Source: Ricordea florida
Taxonomy: Eukaryota > Cnidaria > Anthozoa > Corallimorpharia > Ricordeidae
Length of the DNA stretch: 64,000 nt
NCBI GenBank assembly: GCA_949710005.1
Contig: OX453280.1
Location: forward strand, 10,815,605 to 10,879,604
Direction: 5' to 3'
Of the stretch, positions 35,442 to 47,400 are shown one piece after another (position 1 is the stretch's first letter; each line of letters begins with the position of its first letter). The position numbers were made by a program, and so were the translations under genes. Below the pieces are notes generated by a model. The model was not told where the DNA came from. It saw nothing but the letters and a program-made list of their open reading frames with translations, and did no database searches.

Positions 35442-37730
35442 GAAAGTTGTTAAGAAAGGTTTACCTTTATAATTGTTATTTGAGTGATGCCTCACACCAT
35501 TTGAAAGTGTTTTTTTCGGTTTAATGTGCTAATTTGGTTACGTGACCCCCATTGACTGAAAAAGATTGTTCTTGAAAAGGCAACGCTTTTTCGTGTGTCC
35601 TCAACTTTTTTACCGGTTGCATAATAAGCCCGTCTGATAAAAATGTCTGGGAGAATGGGTCTAGTTGAAAAAACCGTTTATTTTCTAAAACAGTAAAAAA
35701 CTCAAAAAAGGCCAAGCACAGTTTTGTAGGTGCTTACATTACACATTATCCTAAACCAGTTCGGTTTAATAACTCACAACAAAAGGTGTTGCCATTTTTG
35801 TTAAAATATTTTTTATTGTTTTCTGACAGTATGGAGTCACGTGACAACATTTGTATAATTGGAGAACTCCAAATTGACAGAAACCACACCATTATGTATC
35901 TGGCAAAGTCTCATCTTTCCAGTGCTTAAGTGCTCAGAGATAGACCACCCCCATGTTTTTTTAACTGAATCAGTTTGGGGCCCATGCCTTACTTTTCCTG
36001 AGGATGTTTCTGACGTTATAGCGGACGTTTCAAATAAGAAACGTTGATATGTTTTGTGACACTGTAGCACGGTTGTGGCAATATTTTGTCACTCAGGATC
36101 GATCAATACGCAAACTGATTTCTTTAAGGATTATTTTACAACTTAGTAGTTAGATTGTTGAATAAACTAATAATAAAGCAACTTTTCAAAGCCGAGTTGG
36201 TTAATCAAGCCACTTTTGGGCGTTCGTTCTCGCCATTTTTTCCCGCTCTGTTCCCTTCCCTACCATCTGAACTCAAGAATAATCGTGTGAGAAACCATAC
36301 CGCCCAAATTATATCATAGGGAATGAAGTTAGCCGAAAACACTCGTTGGGAGCACCTGATAAATAAAGGAAGTCTGGACTTGTTTTTCTGCCAGCCCAAG
36401 TAGTAAAGTATGTGGTTCGACTGTCAAATGCGAATTTTATAAATAACTATCCACAACCTGTTTTCCATTTCAAGGAGTCACAACTATGCAGTGTAAAAGT
36501 AATCGCAACCCAAACGTTCAGAGACGACCCCTGGCGGCACACGCCTCTAAATTCCGAGTTAGTGGAAATACCCCCTTCAGCCTCAGATATAGTAGACTCC
36601 CCGCAAACGTTTTTACGGCTTCGTCATGCGTTCCTGCTCGAGGAACGCGTGACGAACCCCTTACGTTCGTCACGCGTAATCGCAACCCAAATAAAGTAAT
36701 CGCAACCCAAACGTTCAGAGACGACCCCTGGCGGCACACGCCTCTAAATTCCGAGTTAGTGGAAATACCCCCTTCAGCCTCAGATATAGTAGACTCCCCG
36801 CAAACGTTTTTACGGCTTCGTCATGCGTTCCTGCTCGAGGAACGCGTGACGAACCCCTTACGATCGTCTAAGGTGGAGGCTACAGACATGGGCCCATTTA
36901 TCTTAAAGCGAAAACAGTCGGAAACAACTCCCTCCATCCACTTTTTCTATTCCGGTTGCACAACGCAGAGAATGTTTTATATTTGTCAAATTTTGCATCC
37001 CGGGTGGAACGTGCATGGATAGCCCTTTCAACGATTTTTTCCACTGTTGACATGGACCAGTAAGGACAAAATCTGTCAATACTACTAGAAAGAAGCCTCG
37101 AAAGTTAGTAAGACTGCAAAATTTGAAAGTGATATATCATGTTTGTATGGTGGCGGAAAGTTTCCTTCCCCCCCTCCCCCCCCCCCCCACCCAAATAAAA
37201 TTTTAAGTTTCGCCATAAAATTTCTCAACATTTCGTTCATTTGAGAAGCTATATCTTGGTTAGTTTACAGCAAATCACTTTCAAACCCAGTGACTGATTT
37301 AACTAATTCAAAAGCGCACTTTATAGTTGAGTTGGCGGACTTGTCCCTGCATGAAAAAGGTGAAGAATAGAATGAACAACGAAGTGTCTATTGCACAGGA
37401 GGTGTGCAATCACTAGTTGCTTTATTTAGTTACATCTATTGGTGTCCGCAATTATGCGGCGTTTTAGCGATCAAGATCTGATGATGTGTATCACTATGTG
37501 GGGTACTAGTGCTCGTGGGAAAGTTAAATTATTAACACCTAAGGAGACCAGCGAGGGTGTGGATTCCTATACTAAAACAGACATCTGTAGGTCAGTGTCA
37601 CGGAATTTATTTACGCACAGCCATAAGCGATACCTTAATGAGCAAATATAGTGTCGAAAATAACTTAAAGCGAGACAAAAATTGGCAACTTACATCACTA
37701 AGGGAAACTATGAGCATCCCATTCACTTTT
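35442..37730. other. Right-arm sequence with no recognised gene
   Basis: Mirror of 6,277-8,364. It differs by a private tandem duplication at 36,499-36,870 and by a C-rich run at about 37,160-37,190. Short open frames mirror those on the left and have no recognisable domain. Confidence 0.6.
36499..36870. repeat. Private tandem duplication, period about 196 bp
   Basis: Two nearly identical copies of a segment starting gtaatcgcaacccaaacgtt, at 36,499 and 36,695, each with an inverted repeat around ctgctcgagg. The left arm has one copy only (about 7,130-7,310). Confidence 0.85.
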
Positions 37731-37950
37731 ATGTATGGCTAGGTAGGGCTATGTATGGCTATGTAGGCCTTTGTATGACTATGTAGGGCTATGTATGGCT
37801 ATGTATGTTTATGTATGGCTATGAAGGGCTCTGTTTGGGTATGTAGGGCTGTGTATAGCCATACACATGTAGGGCTATGTGTGGCTATGTTTGGCTGTGT
37901 ATGGCTATGTAGGGCTATGTATGGCTATGTAGGGCTATGTATGCTATGTA
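37731..37950 (-). repeat. 10-bp satellite, inner edge of the right-arm array
   Basis: GGCTATGTA-type units on the plus strand, i.e. the satellite in reverse relative to the left arm. Mirror of 6,037-6,276. Confidence 0.93.
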
Positions 37951-38516
37951 TTGTTTCTAATTTGTCAATTGATTCTCCTTTTGTTATATCTGATCACGCT
38001 GCCGTTCATTTTCATCTGATGCTTAAAAAACCAGTGTTAGAAAAGAAGCTTATCACATTTAGAAAACTTCGTTCCATTGACTTTGATAGTTTTGGTTCTG
38101 ATATCACGAATTCTAGTCTTCCGTGCCTTGATGACTTAATCAGTCAGTATAATGGCGTTCTTAGTTCCATACTTGATATCCACGCTCCTGTTAAAACCAA
38201 AACAATAACTCTGCGTCCGGCTGCACCTTGGTATTCTGAAGAAATAAACAATTTGAAGAAAGATCGCAGGAGACTGGAGCGGCGTTGGCGAAGGACCAAA
38301 CTTCCAGTCGACCGCCAGTTGCTTATTGACCAATGCCGTGTCGTCAACTCTTTAATTTGTTCTTCCAAGAGAACTTACTACACTAAGCTGATCAGTGATA
38401 ATCAGACGGACTATAAACTTCTTTTCAAACCAATTGACAGTCTATTACATAGAAAGTGTGATATACCATATCCGCCCTGCAACTCGCCTTCGGATCTCGC
38501 AAATAAGTTCGTCTAG
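37951..38516 (+). pseudogene. LINE endonuclease C-terminus and linker, right copy
   Basis: Same as the left copy, with a few substitutions (SIDSPF against SIDSLF; KKLITF against KKPITF). It ends at TAG 38,514-38,516; the frame then stays open through the RT to 40,202. Confidence 0.75.
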
Positions 38517-38630
38517 TTCTTTTCTGATAAGATCACCAAAATACGGGTCGACTTAGACAATGCTGCTCTCATCATCCATCAAGTTCCTGAAGTTAACCGG
38601 GTCTGTCCTTATACGTTTGATGAGTTCAGT

Positions 38631-40202
38631 TTGGTAGATGCTGACGAAGTCCGCAAATGTGTTGTGAAATTATCTTCCAAGTCATGTGATCTTGATCCTC
38701 TTCCTGGCTATGTCACAAGAAATGCTTTGAGCACACTGCTTCCATTTATCACCAAGATTATAAATACTTCGTTGCAATCTGGCCAAATGCCCTCTCGATT
38801 AAAAGTTGCTAAGCTACGTCCTCTTCTTAAGAAGCCTTCTCTGGATCACACGCAGTTTTCAAATTATCACCCTGTTTCGAATCTTACTTTTCTCAGCAAA
38901 GCAATTGAGAAGTTGGTTGCTAACCAACTGATCTCCTATGTTAACAACAACAACCTGAATGAGCCATTACAGTCTGCCTACAAACAGTATCATAGCACAG
39001 AAACGGCTCTCATTTGCGTGCATAATGACATCCTCACAGCCATTGATAAACGTAGAACGGTAATTTTATTACTTTTGGACCTCTCCGCTTTTGGACCTCT
39101 CCAGTGCTTTGGAGTTACTGGCAAGCCGTTACTATGGTTTAAATCTTATCTGTCCAATCGCATGCAGTATGTCTCTGATGATGGTGCAGCTTCCTCAGAT
39201 CATGCTCTTCAATGTGGTGTTCCACAAGGATCAGTGTTGGGACCCATTTTGTACGTTCTTTACACTTCACCCCTTTCAGACATTGTTAAAAAATTCAACT
39301 TGAGTTATCATTTTTATGCTGACGATTCACAACTTTATCTGTCCTTTCAGCCAACTATACCCAGTGATAGGGATTTAGCTGTGTCCAACATCGAGCGCTG
39401 TGTACATGAGATTGATCACTGGATGTTGATTAATCGTCTTAAACTTAACAAGGATAAGACTAAACTTCTAGTGATCTCCGCAAAACATCTACCGAGACCA
39501 ACCCTTCAAGAAATCTCTGTCGTGAATGAAACCATCTGCTCGTCACAGAAAGCAAGAAACATCGGTGTCATTTTTGACCATCATTTTCGTTTTAATGAAC
39601 ATATTGCAAGTATTTGCAAATCATCTCTTTATCATCTCCGTAATATCAGCAATATAAGGATGTACCTGTCATCGACCACCACTGAAATACTTGTTCATGC
39701 GTTTGTTTCTTCAAAATTGGATAACTGTAATTCTCTACTCTATGGCTTACCAAACTGTCTTTTAAAAAAGTTACAGCACGTCCAGAATGCCGCTGCTCGT
39801 CTCATCACCCTCTCTAGAAAACACGAACACATCACACCTATTTTGTTTAATCTCCACTGGCTTCCTGTTAACTATCGTATCATCTTTAAAATTCTACTCA
39901 TCACGTACAAGGCCCTAAACGATCTTACACGCTCATACGTTCGCGATCTTCTCACTCCTTACACTCCGTCTCGTCAGCTACGTTCATCTTCTAAAGAACT
40001 TCTTTCCATTCCGCACTTCAATTTAAAAACATATGGCGCAAGACCTTTCTCTGTAGCAGCTCCTACACTCTGGAACACTCTTCCGTCTGACATCAAGAAC
40101 AGCTCCTCAGTGTCCCTTTTTAAACATAAACTAAAAACGTTATTTTTAAAAAAGCATTTTTATAACTTTTTAGCGACATTTCTTTTATTTTTATTTTATT
40201 AG
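38631..40202 (+). pseudogene. LINE reverse transcriptase, right copy
   Basis: 523 codons with the same in-frame loss in motif A and an intact YADD. It differs from the left copy at about five residues (NYHPV, YVSDDG, AVSNIE, NAAARL, FLKKHF), which fits a recent duplication. Confidence 0.85.
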
Positions 40203-40341
40203 TCTTAAGGCATTTTTATGACTATTTTATACTTTTTAATATTTTTCAAGTGTTTTTAATCTTTCTAATTGTAAAGCGCTTTTGAACTTTTAGGATATTG
40301 GCACTATATAAATATTTTATTATTATTATTATTATTATTCT

Positions 40342-43300
40342 TATGTAGGGCTATGTATGGCCTAGTATGCCTATGTAGGGCTATGTATGGCTATGTAGAG
40401 GTATGTATGACTGTGTAGGGCTATCTATGGTTATGTATGGCTGTGTAGGGCTATGTAGGGCTATGTATGGCTGTGTATGCCTATGTAGGGCTATGTATGG
40501 CTATGTAGGGCTATGCATGGCTGTGTAGGGCTATGCATGGTTATGTATGGCTGTGTATGGCTATGTATGGCTATGTATGGCTGTGTATGGCTATGTAGGG
40601 CTATGTAGGGCTATGTAGGACTATGTAGGGCTATGTACGGCTATGTAGTGCTATGTATGGCTATTTAATGCTATGTATGCCTATGTAGGGCTATGTAGGG
40701 CTATGTAGGGCTATGTATGGCTGTGTAGCGCTATGTATGGTTATGTATGGCTGTGTAGGGATGTGTAGGGCTATGCAGGGCTATGTATGGCTGTGTATGC
40801 CTACGTATGCCAATGTAGGGCTATGTAGGGCTGTGTAGGGCTATGTAGGGCTGTGAAGGGCTATATAAGGCTATGTAAGGCTATGTATGCCTATGTATGC
40901 CTATGTATGCCTATGTAGGACTATGTAGGGCTATGTAAAGCTGTGTATGGCTATGTATGGCTGTGTATGGCTATATAGGGCTATATATGCCTATGTATGC
41001 CTATGTAGGCCTATATAGGGCTATATATGGCTGTGTATGGCTATGTATGGCTATGTTTGGCTGTTTATGGCTATGTGTGGCTATGTAGGGCTATGTATGG
41101 CAATGTATGGCTATGTAAGGCTATGTATCCTATGTATGCCTCTGTAGGGCTAGGTAAAGCTATGTATGGCTATGTATGGCTATGTATGCCTATGTATGCC
41201 TCTGTAGGGCTATGTAGAAATATGGATGGCTATGTATGACTGTGTAGGGTTATGTATAGTTATTTATGGCTGTCTAGGGCTATGTAGGGCTACGTTGGGC
41301 TATGTATGGCTGTGTATGCCTATGTAGGGCTATGTAGGGCTATAAATGGCTGTGTAGGGCTATGTATGGCTGTGTACGGCTATGTATGGTTATGTATGGC
41401 TTTGTATGGATATGTAGGGCTATATATGGCTATATAGGGCTGCGTATGGCTATGTAGGGCTATGTAGGGCTATGCAGGGCTATGTATGGCTATGTATGCC
41501 TATGTATGCCTCTGTAGGGCTATGTAGGAATATGGATGGCTATGTATGACTGTGTAGGGTTATGTATAGTTATTTATGGCTGTCTAGGGCTATGTAGGGC
41601 TACGTTGGGCTATGTATGGATGTATATGCCTATGTAGGGCTATGTATGGCTGTGTAGGGCTATGTATGGCTGTGTACGGCTATGTATGGTTATGTATGGC
41701 TTTGTCTGGATATGTAGGGCTATATATGGCAATATAGGGCTGCGTATGGCTATGTAGGGCTATGTAGGGCTATGCAGGGCTATGTATGGCTATGTATGCC
41801 TATGTAGGGCTATGTATGGCTATGTAGGGCTATGTAGGGCTATGTATTGCTATGTATGGTTATGTATGGCTATGTAGGGGTATTTAGGCCTATGTATGCC
41901 TCTGTATGACTGTGTAGGGCTATGTATGGTTATGTATGCTTGTGTAGGGCTATTTAGGGCTATGTAGGCCTATGTATGGCTGTGTATGCCTATGTAGAGC
42001 TATGTATGCCTATGTATGCCTATGTAGGGCTATGTAGGGCTATGTATGGCTGTGTAGCGCTATGTATGGCTATGTATGGCTGTGTAGGGATGTGTAGGGC
42101 TATGTAGGGCTGTGAAGGGCTATGTATGGCTATGTAAGGCTATGTATGCCTATGTATGCCTATGTAGGACTATGTAGGGCTATGTAAGGCTGTGTATGGC
42201 TATATATGCCTATGTATGCCTATGTAGGCCTATGTAGGGCTATATATGGCTGTGTATGGCTATGTATGGCTATGTTTGGCTGTTTATGGCTATGTGTGGC
42301 TATGTAGGGCTATGTATGGCAATGTATGGCTATGTAAGGCTATTTATCCTATGTATGCCTCTGTAGGGCTAGGTAAAGCTATGTATGGCTATGTATGGCT
42401 ATGTATGCCTCTGTAGGGCTATGTAGGAATATGGATGGCTATGTATGACTGTGTAGGGTTATGTATAGTTATTTATGGCTGTCTAGGGCTATGTAGGGCT
42501 ACGTAGAGCTATGTATGGCTGTGTATGCCTATGTAGGGCTATGTAGGGCTATGTATGGCTATGTAGGGCTGGGTATGGCTATGTAGGGCTATGTAGGGCT
42601 ATGCTGGGCCATGTATGGGTATGTAAGGCTATGTATGGCTATGTATGGTTATGTATGGCTATGTAGGGGTATTTAGGCCTATGTATGCCTCTGTATGACT
42701 GTGTAGGGCTATGTATGGTTATGTATGGCTATGTAGGGCTATGTAGGGCTATGTAGGCCTATGTATGGCTGCGTATGCCTATGTAGAGCTATGTAGGGCT
42801 ATGTATAGCTGTGTAAGGCTATGTATGGTTATGTATGGCTGTGTATGGCTAAGTAAGGCTATGTAGGACTATGTATAGCTCTGTAGGGCTCTGTATGGCT
42901 ATGTGGGGCAATGTATGGCTGTTTATGGCTATATAGGGCTATATATGCCTATGTATGTCTTTGTAGGCCTATGTAGGGCTATATATGGCTGTGTGTGTCT
43001 ATGTATGGCTATGTTTCATTGTTTATGGCTACGTGTAGCTATGCAGGGCTATGTATGGCTATGTATGGCTATGTAATTCTATGTATGCCTATCTATGCCT
43101 CTGTAGGGCTATGTAAAGCTATGTATGGCTATGTATGGCTATATATGCCTATGTATGCCTCTCTAGGTCTATGTAGGGATATGTATGCCTATGTATGGCT
43201 GTGTAAAGCTGTGAATAGTTATGTATGGCTGTCTAGGGCTATGTAGGGCTACGTAGAACTATGTATGGCTGTGTATGCCTATGTAGGGCTATGTAGTGCT

Positions 43301-45469
43301 ATGTATGGCTGTGTAGGGCTATCAATGGTTATCCATGGCTGTGTATCGCTATGTAGGGCTATGTATGGCTATGTAGGGCTAGGTATGGCTATGTAAAGCT
43401 ATGTAGGGCTATGTATGGCTATGTAGGGCTAAGTATGGCTATGTAAAGCTATGTAGGGCTATGCAGGGCTATGTATGGCTATGTCGGGCTATGTAGGGCT
43501 ATCTATGGCTATGTATGGCTATGTATAGCTATGCAGGGGTATGCTGGCCTATGTATGCCTCTGTATGTGTGTGTAGGGCTACGTATGGTAATTTATGGCT
43601 GTGTAGGGCTATCAATGGTTATCCATGGCTGTGTATGGCTATGTAGGGCTATGTATGGCTATGTAGGGCTAGGTATGGCTATGTAAAGCTATGTAGGGCT
43701 ATGTATGGCTATGTAGGGCTAAGTATGGCTATGTAAAGCTATGTAGGGCTATGCAGGGCTATGTATGGCTATGTCGGGCTATGTAGGGCTATGTATGGCT
43801 ATGTATGGCTATGTATAGCTATGCAGGGGTATGCTGGCCTATTTATGCCTCTGTATGTGTGTGTAGGGCTACGTATGGTAATGTATGGCTGTGTAGGGCT
43901 ATGTAGGGCTATGTAGGCCTATGTATGGCTGTGTATGCCTATGTAGAGCTATGTAAGGCTATGTATAGCTGTGTAAGGCTATGTATGGTTTTGTATGGCT
44001 GTGTATGGCTATGTAAGTCTATGTAGGGCTATGTATAGCTATGTACGGCTGTTTATGGCTATATGGGGCTATCTTTGGCTATGTAAGGGTATGTAGGCCT
44101 ATGTATGGCTATGTAAGACTATGTAAGACTATGTTTGGCTATCTACGGCTGTGTATGCCTATGTAAGGCTAGGTATGTCTATGTAGGCCTATGCATGGCT
44201 ATGTATGGCTATGTATGTATGTGTAGTGCTAGGTATTATTATGTATGGCTGTGTAGGGCTATGTATTGCTATGTAGGGATATGTATGGCAGTGTACGCTT
44301 ATGTTGGGCTATGTAGGGCTATCTATGGCTGTGTAGGGATATGTATAGTTCTGTATTACTGTGTAGGGATATGTAGGGCTACGTAGGGCTATGTATGGTT
44401 GTGTATGCCTATGTAGGGCTATGTAGGGCTATGTATGGCTGTGTAGGGCTATGTATAATTGTGTAGGGCTATGTATGGTTATGTATGGCTGTGTATCGCT
44501 ATCTAGGGCTATGTATGGCTATGTAGGGCTGGGTATGGCTATGTAGGGCTATGTATGGCTATGTAAGGCTATGTTTAGCTCTGTATAGCTATGTATGGCT
44601 ATGTAGAGATATGTATGCCTATGTAGGGCTATGTAGGGCTATGTAGGGCTGTGTAGGGCTGTGTAGGGCTGTGTACGCCTATGTTGGGCTATGAAGGGCT
44701 ATGATTGGCTGTGTAGGGCTATGTATAGCTATGTATTACTGTGTATGGCTATGTAGTGCTATGTATGACTATGTATGGCTATGTATAGCTATGTAGGGCT
44801 ATGTATGGCTATGTATGGTTATGTATGGCTGTGTAGGCCTATGTAGGGCTATGTAGGGCTATGTATGGCTGTGTATGCCTATGTGGGGCTATGTTGGGGT
44901 ATGTATGCCTGTGTAGGGCTATGTATGGTTGTGTATGGCTATGTATGGTTATGTATGGCTATGTATGGCTATGTAGGGCTATGTAGGCCTATGCATGCCT
45001 ATGTAGGACTATGTAGGGCTATGTAAGGCTGTGTATGGCTATGTATGGCTATGTATGGCTGTGTATGGCTATATAGGGCTATATTCCTATGTATGCCTAT
45101 GTAGGCCTATGTAGGGCTATATATGGCTGTGTATGGCTATGTATGGCTATGTTTGGCTGTTTATGGCTATAAGTGGCTATGTAGGGCTATGTATCGCAAT
45201 GTATGGCTATGTAAGGCTATGTATGCCTATGTATGCCTCTGTAGGGCTATGTAGGAATATGGATGGCTATGTATGACTGTGTAGGGTTATGTATAGTTAT
45301 TTATGGCTGTCTAGGGCTATGTAGGGCTACGTAGGGCTATGTATGGCTGTGTATGCCTATGTAGGGCTATGTAGGGCTATGTATGGCTGTGTAGGGCTAT
45401 GTATGGCTGTGTACGGCTATGTATGGTTATGTTTAACTTTGTATGGCTATGTAGGGCTATGTATGGCTA
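40342..45469 (-). repeat. 10-bp satellite array, right arm and beyond
   Basis: GGCTATGTA units on the plus strand with local higher-order repeats, for example a segment near 41,030-41,300 echoed near 41,500 and 42,250, and one near 43,320 echoed at 43,600. The first about 3.6 kb mirrors the left-arm array. It ends at an orientation switch at about 45,470. Confidence 0.95.
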
Positions 45470-46613
45470 CATACACATAGCCCTACATAGGCATACACAG
45501 CCATACATAGCCCTGCATAGCCCTACACATCCCTAAACAGCCATACATAACAACACAGAGCGCTACAAGCCACACATAGCCCTACATAGCCCTACATAGG
45601 CATACATAGGCATAAGAAAATGGGTAAATCAAACGAGTTGATTAAGTAAGTTATACCACCGTAAGCCTTAAATAGCCATACATAGCCCTACATAGCCGTA
45701 CATAGTCCTACATAGCCCTACATAGGCATACACAGCCATACATAGCCATACATAGTTATACACAGCTCTACATAGCCCTACATAGCCCTACACAGCCCTA
45801 CATAGCCATACAGAGCCATAAATAGCCATACCTAGCCATACACAGCCATACATAACCATGCAAAGCCCTACACAGCCATGCATAGCCCTACATAGCCATA
45901 CATAGCCCTACATAGGCATACATAACCATACATAGCTCTACATAGCATTACACAGCCATACATAACCATAGATAGCCCTACACAGCCATACATAGTCATA
46001 CATAGCCCTACAAAGCCCTACATGGCCATACATAGCCTTGCAGAGCCCTACATAGCCATACATAGCCATACCAAGCCCTACATAGCCCTACATTGCCATA
46101 CACATCCATACATAACCATACATAGCCGTACACAGCCATACATAGCCCTGAATAGCCCTACATAGGCATACACAGCCATACATATTCCTACGTAGCCCTA
46201 CATAGCCCTAGACAGCCACACATACCTATACATAGCCCTACACAGCCATACATAGCCATCCATATTCCTAGATAGCCCTACAGAGGAATACATAGGCAGA
46301 CATAGCCATACATAGCTTTACCTACCCCTAAAGAGGCATACGTAGGCACACATAGCCTTACATAGCCATACATAGCCATACATAGCCCTACATAGCCACA
46401 CATAGCCATAAACAGCCAAACATAGCAATACATAGACACACACAGCCATACATAGCCATACACAGCCCTACATAGCTATACATAGCCCTACATTGCCCTA
46501 CATAGCCATACATAACCATACATAGCCATACAGAGCCATACATAGCCATACATAGCCCTACGAAGCCATACATAGGCATACATAGCCATATATAGGCATA
46601 CATAGCCCTACAT
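45470..46613 (+). repeat. 10-bp satellite, inverted block
   Basis: Satellite in TACATAGCC orientation, i.e. reversed relative to its neighbours. At 45,612-45,660 it contains one arm of the foldback element found whole at 46,614-46,799 (aaaatgggtaaatcaaacga to ccaccgtaag), joined directly back to satellite. Confidence 0.92.
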
Positions 46614-46799
46614 AAGAAAATGGGTAAATCAAACGAGTTGATTAAGTAAGTTATACCACCGTAAGGTAAAAAGGAGGTGCTGACGTTTCGAGCGTCATTC
46701 GCTCCGACGAAGGGCTAACGCTCGAAACGTCAGCACCTCCTTTTTACCTTACGGTGGTATAACTTACTTAATCAACTCGTTTGATTTACCCATTTTCTT
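46614..46799. mobile_element. Foldback element in satellite, 82-bp arms
   Basis: Two nearly perfect inverted arms of about 82 bp (46,614-46,695 and 46,718-46,799) around a loop of about 22 bp. The inner arm ends carry GACGTTTCGAGCGT and its complement; the loop contains ccgacgaagggctaa. Such TTTCGAGCGTTAGCCC-type motifs occur at the ends of Penelope-like elements in marine invertebrates; the assignment is from memory and tentative. The adjacent 46,800-46,856 (ccgacgcagcaccagtttct) looks like part of the same insertion. Confidence 0.65.
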
Positions 46800-46856
46800 G
46801 TGTTTCAACTTCCCACCGACGCAGCACCAGTTTCTTTAGAAACTATCCCCACAAGA

Positions 46857-47400
46857 GCCATACATAGCCATACACAGCCCTACATAGCTATACATAGCCC
46901 TAAATAGCCCTACATAGCTATACGCAACCGTACATAGCCACACAGAGCCCTACATAGCCATACATAACCATACATAAACATACATAGCCCTACATAGCCA
47001 TACAGTTCCATACATAGCCCTACATAGCCCTACATAGCTATACGCAACCCTACATAGCCATACATAGCCCTACATAGCCATACACAGCCATACATAACTA
47101 TACATAGCCCTACACAGCCGCACATAGCCCTACATAGCCCTACATAGGAACACATAGCCCTACATAGCCCTATATAGCAATACATAGACAAAGATAGCCT
47201 TACATAGCCATACATAGCCATACATAGGCCTACATAGCCTTACATAGCCATACATAGCCCCACGTAGCCATACACAGCCCTACATACCTATACATAGCCC
47301 TACATAGCCCTACATAGCCATACACAGCCATACATAGCCATACATAGCCTGAGACAGCTCTACATAGCTTTACATAGCTCTACATAGGCATACACAGCAA
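46857..47400 (+). repeat. 10-bp satellite, inverted block continued
   Basis: TACATAGCC-orientation satellite between the foldback element and the second orientation switch at about 47,400. Parts resemble 900-1,200 of the window, including tacgcaaccc variants. Confidence 0.92.

Larger units (their letters stand above)
37951..40341 (+). mobile_element. 5'-truncated CR1/L2-like LINE, right copy
   Basis: Mirror of 3,646-6,036: same truncation point, same TAG and same RT deletion, ending in a (ATT)n tail at about 40,318-40,340 and then satellite. The shared truncation and lesions show a single insertion copied by the inverted duplication rather than two insertions. Confidence 0.87.
25945..43990 (-). 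repeat. Right arm of the giant inverted repeat
   Basis: Reverse complement of about 1-15,545. Paired positions sum to about 43,987 at the LINE, 43,938 at the host gene's last exon, 43,931 at the gypsy gag start and 41,490 inside the left gypsy deletion. Between the arms, the 523-codon LINE frames differ at about five residues and the five duplicated host exons at one residue, so the duplication is recent. The outer end cannot be placed, because the arms run into satellite and the left arm leaves the window. Confidence 0.92.

Noticed and set aside
46614-46799. CRISPR-like or rho-independent terminator structure
   Set aside because: It is a single foldback in eukaryotic satellite, with no spacer array and no bacterial context.
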